64,000 nucleotides of DNA from Bacillus coahuilensis m4-4 (GCF_000171615.1 NZ_ABFU01000060.3:134576-198575), one strand, 5' to 3'. Positions 1 to 9,834 are shown, counted from the first letter of the stretch. Translations and numbers: made by a program. The notes: generated by a model from the sequence alone, not told the origin.

Positions 1-150
1 CCTCCTTATAAAATGCTCCGCATTTTATTCGTGCGGTGAAAACTCGAGAAAGCCTATTCAGAGTCCTTTGGCAAGCCCTGTGGGGTCTCACCTTTTCCGC
101 TATTTCCCTCTGGACTTTCGCACATGCATCGAGAATCAACTTTTTCAAAA
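1..150. repeat. Possible Bacillaceae intergenic repeat fragment
   Basis: No credible coding sequence is seen in the first 400 bases. Read on the minus strand, this stretch carries a GC-richer segment with the phrase GAGACCCCACAGGGCTTGCC. This resembles a widespread, non-coding Bacillaceae intergenic repeat that I recall only by its general look. A small hairpin (AAATGC, 3 nt, GCATTT) lies near base 12. The rest of the stretch before the chemoreceptor gene is AT-rich and holds only the terminator at 179-229. Assignment is tentative. Confidence 0.3.
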
Positions 151-178
151 TTAATTTATATCAGAACTAGTAAAAGAA

Positions 179-229
179 AAGAGGTGGCTCAAAAAATCGT
201 TTTACGACTTTTTGAGTCACCTCTTTTTA
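179..229. terminator. Rho-independent terminator
   Basis: A long inverted repeat with arms beginning GAGGTGGCTCAAAAA and ending TTTTTGAGTCACCTC closes a loop of about 8 nt and is followed by a T run. The A run before it lets it work on both strands. It probably ends a gene outside the left edge. Confidence 0.75.
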
Positions 230-402
230 TTTTGGAGTTTTTCTACATTATGGAATAAGTAGGAATGTAAGTATATTCAAAATCTTAATTGTATCTTCAT
301 ATTATCAGTCATGATACCCTGTTAAAATTGAACTATAAATAAGACAATTTTCGACAACAACCGACTATGTCTGCAACAACTATGTAAAAGGGGAGATTGA
401 TT

Positions 403-2464
403 GTGAAGTTACGAAGAAATCCATTTCAAGTATCATCCAAAAGCTTATTAGTAAAAATGCTCTCATCTATTTTATCCATTGTATTAGTTAGTTTACTTGT
501 GCTTTCGACTATTAGTATCTACGTGTCCTATTCTATTATCTCGAGTGATAGTAAAACATGGCTTGAAACCGAATTAGGAGAAACGATGGATGGTATTGAA
601 AAAGAGTTTATCGGTCATCAACGGATTGCTGAATCAATTAGTCAAATAGTCGGTGTTAATGGAACAGATATGTCAACTTCTCAATATCAAAATTTATTAG
701 AAAGAATGGCTGTTATAAATGAATCTACTTTAGGTACTGGTGTATGGTTTGAACCTTATGCTTATCAGTCAGAGACTCAGTATTTTGGTCCTTATGTATA
801 TAAAGATGGAAACTCTACAACCTTTACAGAAGAATATGCCACGGCTGATTATGATTATCCTAATCAAGACTGGTATGTTAACGGAAAAGGGGCTATGAAT
901 TGGTCTACTCCTTACTTTGATGAAGCGACAGGGATCACGATGATTACAACTGCTGCCCCTATAACAAATGACCGTAATGAATTTATGGGTGTAGTATCAG
1001 CAGATATTGATTTATCTACGGTGCAAGAACAAATCAATAATGTTCAAATTAAAAGAATCTGGCTATGCTATATTATTTGATCAAACAGGAACCGTCTTAG
1101 CTCACCCGGATACGGAAAAAATAATGAATAGCACAATAGAAGAAGACCCTGTATTATCTTCGCTTGCCAGAATGATGACACAACCAAGTGGTTCATCCAT
1201 CATCGATAGCTCGGAAGGAAAGCTGACAGTCCAATATGCTACAGTTCCTCAAACAGGTTGGACGCTAGGGATCATTGTTCCACAAGCAGAATTATTTGCG
1301 TCCCTTTACGGATTGGCATGGAAAGTCCTGTTAGCAACGATTGTGGCGTTACTAGCGATTACCGTGTTTGTATTCTTCTTTACTCGTAGTCATACGCGCA
1401 AAATTATTGAATTAAATCTCGCGATGGAGAGAGTAGCGACTGGTGATTTAACCGTTCATGTACCTGTTAAGAGTACGGACGAAATTGGGAGTCTTGGTTT
1501 GAGATTAAATGAAACAGTTGGGACCATAAAAAGCATGGTTTCTTCAATATCAGATAGTGCCCACGCTCTTGCTGCCACGTCAGCACAGTTAAATGTCTCT
1601 TCTGAAGAAACTAATCGAGCTATTCAAGAAGTGGCAACATCTATTCAACGAACGGCTCAAATAACGGATGATGAAGTCCAGCACATCTCTGTATTAAAAG
1701 ATGTAGCGGACCGTGTGGTGCACTTAATTCAAATTATTTCTGAACAAACAAAGGATTTACAAAAGTCGGCGTTAGAAGCTAAGGTACTTGCTGAAGAAGG
1801 AAACGACTCAATCACAAGCTTTGTACACAATATGAAAGAAATTGAAGATACTAGCGAAAAAGTCTCTAGTAGAGTTAAAAGCTTAAGCAGTGCGAGCAAG
1901 GAAATTGAGGGTATGGTGAATTTAATTGATGAAATTGCAGAGCAAACGAATTTACTTGCATTAAATGCGAGTATTGAAGCAGCTCGAGCAGGCGATCATG
2001 GAAAAGGGTTTGCTGTAGTAGCAGAGGAAGTTCGGAAGCTAGCGACTGAATCTAGTTCGACTTCGTCTACTATTAAAAAGTTAATCAGAGAGGTACAAGT
2101 TCATATTGAAGGAGTAGTAGCTCAAATGATTGTCAATATGAATGCCGTAAAGTCTGGTAAAGTACAAGTAGAATTGTCTGGAGAGAATTTTACTCGTATT
2201 TCAGAAACGATTCAGCGTGTGGCTACTTCATCTGATGAAACCACTAAAGAAATACAATCTATTGAAGATCATATAGCTCACTTGCAAAACGTTGTAGGAG
2301 AAATACATGTGTTGATTGAAGAATCCAATGAATTCGCTCAAAATGTATCTGCTGCAACAGAAGAACAATCCGCAGCTGTTGATGAAATTACTTCGACGAG
2401 TGAATCTCTTTCTGAAAGAGCGGAAGAATTAGAAGGCGAGATCCAGCGTTTTAAATTAAAATAA
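403..2464 (+). CDS. Methyl-accepting chemotaxis protein, dCache type, frame broken
   Basis: Transmembrane chemoreceptor that senses a ligand outside the cell and controls CheA. The reconstructed protein is about 686 residues: N-terminal membrane segment (around residues 20-45), extracellular dCache-like sensor ([15 protein letters not shown] and [10 protein letters not shown] motifs), second membrane segment, HAMP, then the signalling hairpin with the conserved [21 protein letters not shown] tip region. The reading frame breaks at the AAAA run 1050-1053: bases up to there read NNVQIK, and the continuation [12 protein letters not shown] is in another frame. One extra A explains it. GTG at 403 is preferred over TTG at 397 because the AAGGGGA ribosome site is then about 8 nt away. 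A sequencing error is more likely than a pseudogene. Confidence 0.85.
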
Positions 2465-2475
2465 TCATTACATAG

Positions 2476-2520
2476 GCACCCGTTATCATTCATAACGAAT
2501 GATAACGGGTGCTTATTTTG
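2476..2520 (+). terminator. Terminator of the chemoreceptor gene
   Basis: A perfect hairpin, arms GCACCCGTTATCATTC and GAATGATAACGGGTGC with a 5-nt loop, followed by TTATTTTG. It lies 11 bases after the stop codon. Confidence 0.85.
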
Positions 2521-2587
2521 TAGGAAGAGATTTCTGCCTATTTTTGTTGACGTTTTGGAACACTTTTGATAGGGTAAAAATATACTA

Positions 2588-2609
2588 TATATGAATATGT
2601 GTTCATATA
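2588..2609. promoter_or_regulatory. ArsR/SmtB (CzrA)-type operator
   Basis: Perfect inverted repeat TATATGAA, 6 nt, TTCATATA just upstream of the ArsR-family gene. This is the form of site bound by CzrA/SmtB-type metal sensors. A possible -10 (TATACT, 2581-2586) adjoins it, so binding would block the promoter of the regulator-ATPase pair until metal is present. Confidence 0.75.
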
Positions 2610-2628
2610 AGAAATTAGGGTGATTATT

Positions 2629-2946
2629 ATGTCTAATGAAAGGGAGCAATTTGAATTCAGAAACTTAGATGAAGAAACTCTATTTATCGTGTCTCAAACG
2701 TTTAAAGCGTTAGGAGACCCAACAAGAATACGGATTATGCACTTATTATCCCAAAAAGAGTGTGCAGTGAATGAGATTGCCGAAACGCTTGAGTTACAGC
2801 AGTCAACAGTTTCTCATCAGCTTCGATTTTTAAAGAATTTACGACTAGTTAAAAGTAGAAGACAGGGAACTTCCTTATTTTATACACAGGATGATGAACA
2901 TGTTATGCACATACTAAATGAAATGATACAGCATGCGATGCATTAG
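2629..2946 (+). CDS. ArsR/SmtB-family metal-sensing repressor
   Basis: Small winged-helix dimer (105 residues) that releases DNA when it binds metal. The helix-turn-helix reads [25 protein letters not shown]. The C-terminal helix has D and H residues ([18 protein letters not shown]) at the positions of the alpha-5 metal site of CzrA/SmtB, which fits Zn, Co or Cd sensing. ATG 2629 is chosen over GTG 2620, which lies inside the ribosome-binding region TTAGGG. It is followed 17 bases later by the metal-exporting ATPase, so the pair is almost certainly one autoregulated operon. Confidence 0.9.
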   Translation: MSNEREQFEFRNLDEETLFIVSQTFKALGDPTRIRIMHLLSQKECAVNEIAETLELQQSTVSHQLRFLKNLRLVKSRRQGTSLFYTQDDEHVMHILNEMIQHAMH

Positions 2947-2963
2947 ATAAGAGGTGAGGAGTA

Positions 2964-5048
2964 GTGAGTGAATTTAAGCTTCAAGGGTTAACATGTGCTA
3001 ATTGTGCTGCAGATATGGAACAACAAATAAAGAAATTAGAACACGGGGAAACCGCTAGTTTATCCTATAATCGCTCCATATTAGAAGTGGATGATCGAGT
3101 CAATATGAAAACCATTCAAAAAATCCTGGCAAGTGATGGGGCAAAAATAGTTCAAGATGAACACGAAGGTCATTCTCATGAGCATGATGCAGGGTCTAAA
3201 ATGAAAGTACTTTTAGGTATCTCAACTTCACTATTTTTCTTAGCTTTGGTACTAGGAGCTTGGGTGAATACGACCTATTTAATTCCACTATTTTTACTCG
3301 CAATGGCTTTAAGTGGATACAAAACATTTATAAAAGGTGCGAAAAATCTTGCGAAGCTCCGCTTTACTATTGATACGTTAATGACAGTCGCTCTAATAGG
3401 TGCAGTCGCGATTGGTGAATGGAAAGAAGCCACACTTGTCGCCCTTCTTTTTGGCGTAAATGAATTATTAGAAGGAATGGGAATGGAAAAGGCTCGAAAG
3501 TCGATGGAAGCTCTATTAGATGTAGCACCAGACGAAGCGTTTCTTTTACGTGACGGAAAAGAGACGATCATACCAGTTAAAGAGCTAATTGTAGGAGATA
3601 CCGTCTTAATACGTGCCGGTGGAAAAATACCTTCGGATGGAACGATCGTTGAAGGGGTAAGCTCTGTGAATGAAGCGGCCATTACCGGTGAATCATTACC
3701 AGTGGATAAAGAAGTAGGAAGTACGGTATTTGGCGGAAGTATTAATAATGAAGGAGTCTTGAAAGTACACATCACGAAAGCGTATGAAGACTCGTCTTTA
3801 GCCAAAATCCTTCATTTAGTGCAAGAAGCCCAAGATACGAAGACGCCAACTGAACTATTTATCAATCGGTTTGCTAAATACTACACACCAATCATTATGC
3901 TTATAGCGCTTTCGGTCATTCTAGTTCCTCCCTTATTCTTGGGTGGAGCATGGGAAACATGGCTTTATCAAGGATTAGCTGTTCTTATTGTAGGGTGTCC
4001 ATGTGCCCTTATTTTAGCGTCGCCTATTGCTATTGTTGCTGGTATAACTCGCAATGCCCGAAATGGCATCCTAGTAAAAGGGGGAGTTCATTTAGAGCAA
4101 TTAGGGAAAATCGATACCTTAGCTTTCGATAAAACAGGCACATTAACGCTAGGCGAGCCTCATGTGAAAAAAGTAATGGAACTTAACGAAAGATTTTTAC
4201 CCGTAGCAGGAATGGTCGAGCGTTCTTCTTCGCATCCGCTTGCGAGAGCAATCATGGAAGCGGTAAATGAAAATAACCTACGCTTAGAAGAAGCAGACCA
4301 CATTCAAACCATATCAGGTCAAGGAGTAAAGGCAACGAAAAATGGTGAAACCTTCTATGTAGGGAATGAAAAGGGCCTACCATTTACGTTAAGTGAGGAA
4401 GAAGCCCAATTACTACACGATGTAAAAGAAGTAGGTTATACGATCGTATTAGTCTCTTCAGCAGACCAGTTACTTGGCGTCTTCGGAATTACCGATAAAG
4501 TCCGTGAAGAAAGTAAAGCTGTGATTTCTAGCCTTCACCAAGTAGGAATCAAAAAGACGGTTATGCTTACGGGAGATCATAACAAAACAGCAGAAAAAGT
4601 AGCGAACGAGGTAGGGGTAACCACATATTATGCTAGCCTTCTTCCAGAAGAGAAAGTGGAGAAAATTAAAGAACTATCCCATGGTAAAATCGCCATGATC
4701 GGAGACGGAATAAACGATGCGCCTGCGCTTGCCACAGCAGACCTAGGAATTGCGATGGGAAAAGGAACAGATAGTGCCATTGAAACGGCCGATATCGTAC
4801 TCATGCAGGACCATTTAGGAAAGCTTCCAAGTGCCATCTCTATTGCCAAGCGAGTGAACGCGGTGATCCAGTGGAATATTGGATTAGCCTTAGGCCTAAA
4901 AATTATTGCTCTTTTATTAACTATTCCTGGCTGGCTAACTCTATGGATAGCGATTCTATCGGATATGGGTGCGACGGTATTAGTTACTTTGATTAGTTTG
5001 TCTCTTTTAATTGAAGGAAAAGCAAAAGAGGAAGAGCTCTCACAGTAG
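2964..5048 (+). CDS. cadA: Cd2+/Zn2+/Co2+-exporting P1B-type ATPase
   Basis: Membrane pump that exports divalent soft metals using ATP. The 694 residues hold an N-terminal heavy-metal-associated domain (LTCANCAAD, CxxC), a His-rich linker (HEGHSHEHD), the phosphatase TGES loop, the CPC membrane metal site (VGCPCALILASP), the phosphorylation site DKTGTLT, an SSSHPLA locus and the hinge GDGINDAPAL. The last membrane helix has an Asp (LSDMGATVL), typical of the Zn/Cd (P1B-2) group, not of copper pumps. Start is GTG 2964 behind GAGGTGAGGAG. Exact metal range cannot be told from sequence. Confidence 0.93.
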   Translation: MSEFKLQGLTCANCAADMEQQIKKLEHGETASLSYNRSILEVDDRVNMKTIQKILASDGAKIVQDEHEGHSHEHDAGSKMKVLLGISTSLFFLALVLGAWVNTTYLIPLFLLAMALSGYKTFIKGAKNLAKLRFTIDTLMTVALIGAVAIGEWKEATLVALLFGVNELLEGMGMEKARKSMEALLDVAPDEAFLLRDGKETIIPVKELIVGDTVLIRAGGKIPSDGTIVEGVSSVNEAAITGESLPVDKEVGSTVFGGSINNEGVLKVHITKAYEDSSLAKILHLVQEAQDTKTPTELFINRFAKYYTPIIMLIALSVILVPPLFLGGAWETWLYQGLAVLIVGCPCALILASPIAIVAGITRNARNGILVKGGVHLEQLGKIDTLAFDKTGTLTLGEPHVKKVMELNERFLPVAGMVERSSSHPLARAIMEAVNENNLRLEEADHIQTISGQGVKATKNGETFYVGNEKGLPFTLSEEEAQLLHDVKEVGYTIVLVSSADQLLGVFGITDKVREESKAVISSLHQVGIKKTVMLTGDHNKTAEKVANEVGVTTYYASLLPEEKVEKIKELSHGKIAMIGDGINDAPALATADLGIAMGKGTDSAIETADIVLMQDHLGKLPSAISIAKRVNAVIQWNIGLALGLKIIALLLTIPGWLTLWIAILSDMGATVLVTLISLSLLIEGKAKEEELSQ

Positions 5049-5060
5049 TGAGGGTTTTTT
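5039..5060 (+). terminator. Terminator overlapping the cadA stop
   Basis: Hairpin CTCAC, AGTA, GTGAG followed by GGTTTTTTC. The stem overlaps the last codons and the stop codon of the ATPase gene. Confidence 0.7.
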
Positions 5061-5147
5061 CTTTTGGAGGGCCCGTGGATTAGTAGTAGCTTGGTTATAT
5101 GTATGGTAAGTGATAAGGAATGCTACACAATCTAGCACTTATCGGCT

Positions 5148-5382
5148 GGTGCGCGAAAAGAGACTGTGATTGCACGGAGTAAAGTGTGCCGCACAAGATT
5201 GCTGTAAAGCCGCACGAAAAGAGCCCGCTCCCGCCGAAAAGTCTCGCCGCCGCACCAGATAGAACCCCATCCGCACGCAGCAAGAATGTGCCGCACAAGA
5301 ATGCTGTAAAGCCGCACGAAAAGAGCTCGATCCCGCCCGAAAAAGTCTCGCCCCGCACCAAAAAGAGCCCCATCCGCACGAC
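5148..5382. repeat. GC-box array A: 12 boxes at about 20.5-bp spacing
   Basis: Intergenic, clearly more GC-rich than its surroundings. The core GCAC (or a variant) of the repeated box CCGCAC starts at 5151, 5172, 5191, 5212, 5233, 5252, 5273, 5293, 5314, 5335, 5355 and 5376, so steps are 19-21 bp. Five boxes form a higher unit of 102 bp, present twice (5188-5289 and from 5290). Spacers are A/G-rich (GAAAAG). All frames are open because the repeat has few stop codons, but no ribosome site precedes any reading frame, so it is not taken as coding. The remainder of 5061-5584 holds nothing else recognisable. Confidence 0.85.
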
Positions 5383-5584
5383 AACCTAGCGACCATAAAT
5401 AACGGCCCCATTCCACCCGCTAAATAGAAAAACTTACCACTCAATCAATCCTACTAACCAACCGATAAATAGAATGTAATTATTTTTATAATATTATGTA
5501 AATTACTTTATATTTCGACAAATTTCTACAAAAATCAGCTATACTAAGTAGGAGTTTAATATAGAAAGGGGAAGCAGTAACAAC

Positions 5585-6865
5585 ATGGAACAAAGCAAAA
5601 AAGCTAATAATGTTAGAAAATTATTTAAGTATGTTGGAAAGACACTCCTCCAAGGTCTACTATCTGGAGCCGTTATTATCTTTATTTTTAGTTTACTAAC
5701 TGATCGTTCATTTTTCAGTATTCCTCATCTTGCCTTATTAGTAGGAATTGGATTAAGTTTTTCTCTTTTTGGATTAGTGAATTTTCTTGCATACGCCAAT
5801 CCATTTGATGAAATTCAATACTATGTCGAGAGAATTTCACAAGGAGATCTTTCAACTTCTATTAATCAAAAGAAATTAGGTCCTCTTGCAACTTTTGGTG
5901 AACCTCTTGAAAATATGCGCATGGGGTTAGTCAAACTAGTAACACACTTACAACGTACAGGACATCAAGTAGCCCAAGTAACCAATGAAGTAACTGAGCA
6001 GTTATATTCTAGTGAAGACGTGATTCAGACTACGGAAGAAAGTATCTCTAAATTTTCCTATGCCATTGAAAGCCTAGCTACGGGTACTAGAGAGAGTGCG
6101 ACAACAATGGAAGAAATGACACAAGGAGTTCAGCGAATTGCGGAAACAAGTGTTGTGGCAACAGAGTCTAGTCAATCTGCAGCGGATCTAGCAACGGATG
6201 GTCAAGGGAAAATCCAATCCTTAACCGAGCAAATGAACAGCATTCATGATTCCTTTGAGGATTTAGCTAAAACGATTCGATTATTTGCGGAAGAGTCCAA
6301 TCGAATTGGAGAGATTGTTGAGGCAATTACGAATATCGCAGGCCAAACAAACCTACTTTCGCTAAACGCAAGTATTGAAGCAGCAAGAGCAGGGGAAGCA
6401 GGCAAAGGCTTTGCGGTAGTGGCTGAAGAAGTTCGGAAGCTCTCAGAGGAATCGAATCAATCGGCTTCCCAAATTACAAGCTTGATTAAAGGGATTCAAG
6501 ATAAATCACAATCAGCCTTATCTGCTATGGTTCAAACGAATCAGGATGTGGATAAAGGAATTAGTGGTGCAAAAGAAACAGAGCTTGCGTTTAAAAAGAT
6601 CCTAGAATCGATCGATTTAGTCAACAGCCAAATTCAAGAGATATCTGCAGTTTCAGAGGAAATGGCGGCGGGTAGTGAAGAAGTAGCGGCAAGTATTGAA
6701 GAGATGGCAAGTCACGGAGAAAGCTCAAAATCATCTATTCACGAACTGCTGGACGGTAATAGTATGCAAGCAGAAGTCTTTGCAAAAGTACAAAATACAT
6801 CGGATGTATTAAAACAATCGTCAGAAGAATTATCGAAAGTGATTAACGTATTTAAACTATCATAA
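5585..6865 (+). CDS. Methyl-accepting chemotaxis protein without extracellular sensor
   Basis: Chemoreceptor-like signal transducer of 426 residues. Two membrane helices (about residues 18-37 and 45-66) are joined by a loop of only a few residues, so there is no outside ligand domain. A HAMP-like segment ([17 protein letters not shown]) and the conserved signalling tip ([36 protein letters not shown]) follow. The input is therefore likely to be inside the membrane or cytoplasm, or to come from another receptor in the cluster. The gene stands alone with its own terminator. Confidence 0.85.
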   Translation: MEQSKKANNVRKLFKYVGKTLLQGLLSGAVIIFIFSLLTDRSFFSIPHLALLVGIGLSFSLFGLVNFLAYANPFDEIQYYVERISQGDLSTSINQKKLGPLATFGEPLENMRMGLVKLVTHLQRTGHQVAQVTNEVTEQLYSSEDVIQTTEESISKFSYAIESLATGTRESATTMEEMTQGVQRIAETSVVATESSQSAADLATDGQGKIQSLTEQMNSIHDSFEDLAKTIRLFAEESNRIGEIVEAITNIAGQTNLLSLNASIEAARAGEAGKGFAVVAEEVRKLSEESNQSASQITSLIKGIQDKSQSALSAMVQTNQDVDKGISGAKETELAFKKILESIDLVNSQIQEISAVSEEMAAGSEEVAASIEEMASHGESSKSSIHELLDGNSMQAEVFAKVQNTSDVLKQSSEELSKVINVFKLS

Positions 6866-6874
6866 TCTACCATT

Positions 6875-6915
6875 GAACATTCCGATGAATCCTTTCACCG
6901 GAATGTTCTTTTCTA
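6875..6915 (+). terminator. Terminator of the second chemoreceptor gene
   Basis: Perfect 10-bp stem GAACATTCCG / CGGAATGTTC followed by TTTTCT. Confidence 0.75.
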
Positions 6916-6987
6916 TCATAATGATGAGTTTAACAAAGGATTTCAGCTGTAAATGGTAAATATATAAGATAAAGGGGAGGAGTCATG

Positions 6988-7620
6988 ATGGGGGTACACC
7001 ATTATTTTAAAAGTTTATCCGATTTAGAGAAGATTTATCGTTGTCCTGGTAAATTTAAATATGATGAGCATTCAGTTGCCAGTCACTCCTTCAAGGTTAC
7101 GAAAATTGCACAGTTTCTTGGGACGGTTGAAGAAGAAAGAGGAAGGAATGTAGATTGGAGAAGACTGTATGAAAAGGCATTAAATCATGATTATGCTGAG
7201 CTTTTTACAGGAGATATTAAGACGCCTGTAAAATATGCATCAGATGAATTAAATCGCTTATTTAATGAAGTAGAACAAGAGATGACACAAAAATTTATTC
7301 AACAGGAATTTCCTCCAGAGTATCAGTCGATGTATGTGGCTAGGTTTCAAGAAGGGAAGGATCATACTCTTGAAGGAAAGATTCTTTCAGTTGCTGATAA
7401 AATTGATTTGCTGTATGAGTCGTTTGGCGAGATTCAAAAAGGTAATCCTGAGCCCCTCTTTTTAGAAATTTACCAAGAGGCACTTCGAACGATCCTCAAA
7501 TTTAATGCACTAGACTGTGTTCAATATTTCCTAGAGGATATTCTACCAGATATGCTAAATGAAAAGCTTCCACAGGAAGAGCTTGTATCCATCACAAAGG
7601 AATTACTTCAAAATAAATAA
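6988..7620 (+). CDS. YfbR-like HD-domain phosphohydrolase
   Basis: Predicted metal-dependent 5'-nucleotidase or other phosphohydrolase of the HD superfamily, 210 residues. The family opening (HHYFKSLSDLEKIYRCPGKFKYDEHSVASHSFKVTKIAQFLG), the HD pair (LNHDYAELFTGD) and a later Asp (VADKIDLLYESFGEI) are all visible. ATG 6988 is chosen over ATG 6985 because it is 7 nt from GGAGG, the other only 4. Substrate is unknown. Confidence 0.8.
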   Translation: MGVHHYFKSLSDLEKIYRCPGKFKYDEHSVASHSFKVTKIAQFLGTVEEERGRNVDWRRLYEKALNHDYAELFTGDIKTPVKYASDELNRLFNEVEQEMTQKFIQQEFPPEYQSMYVARFQEGKDHTLEGKILSVADKIDLLYESFGEIQKGNPEPLFLEIYQEALRTILKFNALDCVQYFLEDILPDMLNEKLPQEELVSITKELLQNK

Positions 7621-7701
7621 GAAGCACTAAAAGCTTTTACTCCGATACAAGCTTCTAGTAAAATAGGGTGTGACAGTCAGTCGGAGGAGGAAGTTTACTC
7701 T

Positions 7702-7932
7702 GTGATGAAAATCTTACTAGCCATTTTCATGCCAGCCTTTTTGGTCGTATTTTTTACGCGTGTAACGTACAACCAATATGTCGGGTTATTATTAACGATT
7801 GCTTTAATTTGTGCCTCTGTATATAAAGGGTATACGGATTATTGGCACCTAATTATTTTAGATGCCGCATCCTTAACACTAGGGTTTTGGCTCGCAAATC
7901 AAATGAAAAAACAACAAAGAAAAGGTGCTTAA
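7702..7932 (+). CDS. csbA: CsbA-family small membrane protein
   Basis: A 76-residue integral membrane protein similar to B. subtilis CsbA, with three hydrophobic segments and the shared phrases FFTRVTYNQYVG and YKGYTDY. In B. subtilis csbA lies directly upstream of uvrB-uvrA and is sigma-B controlled; its function is unknown. Here a sulfur-metabolism island separates it from uvrB. GTG 7702 follows GGAGGAGG by 11 nt; ATG 7705 is the alternative. I see no clear sigma-B promoter. Confidence 0.8.
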   Translation: MMKILLAIFMPAFLVVFFTRVTYNQYVGLLLTIALICASVYKGYTDYWHLIILDAASLTLGFWLANQMKKQQRKGA

Positions 7933-7988
7933 TTGATAAGGGTTTTAATCTCTATTCACTTAAGTTATTTTTTTTTAAGTTTTCGTCC

Positions 7989-8017
7989 TTTACTTTTTAT
8001 ACCCTAAGGGGTATACT
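7989..8017 (+). promoter_or_regulatory. Promoter with CstR/CsoR-like operator in its spacer
   Basis: A -35 TTTACT (7989-7994) and a -10 TATACT (8012-8017) are exactly 17 bp apart. The palindrome ATACCCTAAGGGGTAT (7999-8014) fills most of the spacer. Sites of this ATACCC/GGGTAT form are bound by the persulfide sensor CstR and related CsoR-family repressors. Binding would directly block RNA polymerase upstream of the persulfide dioxygenase gene. Confidence 0.75.
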
Positions 8018-8065
8018 GTAAATAGATTTTGGTTATACTAAAATTATTTAGTTGGAGGAGATAAA

Positions 8066-9483
8066 ATGTTCTTTCGTAGTTTTTTTGATGAAAAGTTAGC
8101 ACAATACTCTTATATGGTTGGCTGTCAGCGTACGGGAGAAGCTATCATTGTCGACCCCGCACGTGAGATTACACCTTATTTAGAAACAGCTAAAAAAGAA
8201 GGATTTACTATATCAGCGGTAACGGAAACTCATATTCATGCAGATTTTGTTTCAGGTGCTCGCCAATTAGCAACAGAACTTGGTGCAAAGCTTTATCTTT
8301 CTGATGAAGGAGACGAAAATTGGAAGTATCTTTACACAGATGGACTAGACGTTGAGCTTGTAAAAGAAGGCTCAATCTTTAAAGTAGGGAACGTAAAATT
8401 TGAAGTTCTTCACACACCTGGACATACTCCAGAAAGTATTTCATTTGTTTTAACTGATATCGGCGGAGGCTCTGATGTTCCAATGGGTATCTTCACTGGA
8501 GATTTTGTGTTCGTTGGAGATATTGGTCGTCCCGATTTATTGGAGAAAGCAGCGGGAGTTGCTGGAACATCCGAATCTGGAGCTCGACAAATGTTCCAGT
8601 CTCTTAATAAATTCAAAGAATTACCAGACTATCTTGTTGTGTGGCCAGGTCACGGAGCAGGAAGCGCTTGTGGGAAGTCACTAGGAGCAGTTCCCATCTC
8701 AACTGTTGGATACGAGAAAGAGAATAACTGGGCGCTTAAGCATACAGATGAGGAAGCGTTTGTTGCAGAGTTGTTAGAAGATCAACCTGAGCCTCCTAGA
8801 TATTTTGCGATGATAGAAAAAAGTTAAACAAGGAAGGTCCAACGGTTTTAACAGGTGAGGAAATTCCAGTAATTGATGATCGTAAGGAAATGGAACGTCT
8901 TTTAGAAGATGAAAATACCATTTTATTAGATACGCGTAAAGCATCAGAATTTGCAGAGAAGCACGTATTGGGTGCGTTAAACCTTCCTTATAATAAAGCA
9001 TTCACAAACTGGGCTGGTTGGCTTGTATCTTACGATGCTAAGTATGTTGTAATCGGTGAAGTTGAATTATTCCAAGAAATTCAAGAATCGTTAGAAAGCA
9101 TTCACTTAGATGGTGCAATTGCGTATGTACCTGCTGAAATAGTGGAACAATATTCTGCAGATGAAACAACTGGGTACTCATTCATTACAATGGAAGAGCT
9201 TGAAAAAGTGTATGCAGGTGAAGATTATTATGTGGTAGACATTCGTAAAGCAACAGAATGGAGAGATGGACATTTACCACATGCTCATCACCATATGTTA
9301 GGTGATCTCTATGAATCAGCAGGAGAGATTCCGAAAGATAAGAAGGTAGTTGTTCACTGTCAATCTGGTACCCGCTCAGCTATTGGAACAAGCCTGCTTC
9401 AAGGTTTGGGATTTGATGTCGTGAACTATGCTGGTGGTTACGCAGAGTGGGAAAGAGAACAAAAGCCTGTTGAAAGAGGATAA
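8066..9483 (+). CDS. CstB-like persulfide dioxygenase-rhodanese, frame broken
   Basis: Cytoplasmic enzyme that oxidises low-molecular-weight persulfides to thiosulfate. The reconstructed 472-residue protein has an N-terminal metallo-beta-lactamase domain with the non-heme iron motif THIHADF, HTPGHTPES and the GDFVFVGDIGRPD loop. A degenerate rhodanese follows (LLDTRKASEFAEKHVLGALNLP), then a catalytic rhodanese with active-site Cys in HCQSGTRS. The frame breaks in the AAAAAA run at 8817-8822; one additional A restores FAMIEKKLNKEGPTVLTGEE. This layout matches CstB of Staphylococcus aureus. Start ATG 8066 behind GGAGGAG. Confidence 0.88.
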
Positions 9484-9546
9484 TAAAATAATGGCGGTGG
9501 CTCTATACGGGCCACCGCTCCATTTTAAAAAAGGAGGATTCCTAGT

Positions 9547-9786
9547 ATGCAACACAAGGTAACAGTTTATTCTACAACTACTTGCCCGTATTGTGTGATG
9601 GTAAAAAATTTCTTGAAACAGCAAAACATCCCCTTTACCGAGGTGAATGTAGGTCTAAATCAGGAAGAGGCAGCGAATCTGGTCCGTACAACAGGTCAAA
9701 TGGGTGTTCCACAAACAAATGTAAATGGACAATGGGTGCTTGGGTTTGACCCAGACGGCATCTTAAAAGCATTACACACCAATTAA
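9547..9786 (+). CDS. Glutaredoxin-family thiol oxidoreductase
   Basis: A 79-residue thioredoxin-fold protein with the active site TTCPYC near residue 16, the cis-proline GVPQT and a C-terminal GFDPDG. It reduces disulfides or mixed disulfides; NrdH and bacillithiol-dependent bacilliredoxin roles are both possible. Its place 60 bases after the CstB-like gene suggests it reduces persulfides or protein persulfidation. Ribosome site AAAGGAGGA upstream of ATG 9547. Confidence 0.85.
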   Translation: MQHKVTVYSTTTCPYCVMVKNFLKQQNIPFTEVNVGLNQEEAANLVRTTGQMGVPQTNVNGQWVLGFDPDGILKALHTN

Positions 9787-9802
9787 ATTTTTTTGAATTG
9801 AA

Positions 9803-9820
9803 TTATACCCCTATAGGTAA
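9803..9820. promoter_or_regulatory. Second CstR/CsoR-like operator
   Basis: TATACCCCTATAGGTA is an imperfect palindrome of the same ATACCC-type class as the site at 7999-8014. It lies 15 bases before the membrane rhodanese gene. This suggests a second regulated transcript for the rhodanese and TauE genes. No clear promoter elements could be paired with it. Confidence 0.6.
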
Positions 9821-9834
9821 AAAGAGGTGCTTTG

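Noticed and set aside
1040-1060. Programmed ribosomal frameshifting in the broken genes
   Set aside because: The sites do not share a slippery heptamer with a following pseudoknot, and they occur in many unrelated genes never known to use frameshifting.
1007-2464. A separate short chemoreceptor gene starting at 1007
   Set aside because: Its first residues are out-of-frame translation of the sensor domain; the two parts together make one continuous family protein.
3275-3805. Minus-strand 176-codon frame
   Set aside because: Antisense shadow of the cadA-like ATPase gene.
5095-5444. Three minus-strand frames and one plus-strand frame over array A
   Set aside because: Same reason: repeat of 102 bp without stop codons, peptides unlike any protein family, no ribosome site.
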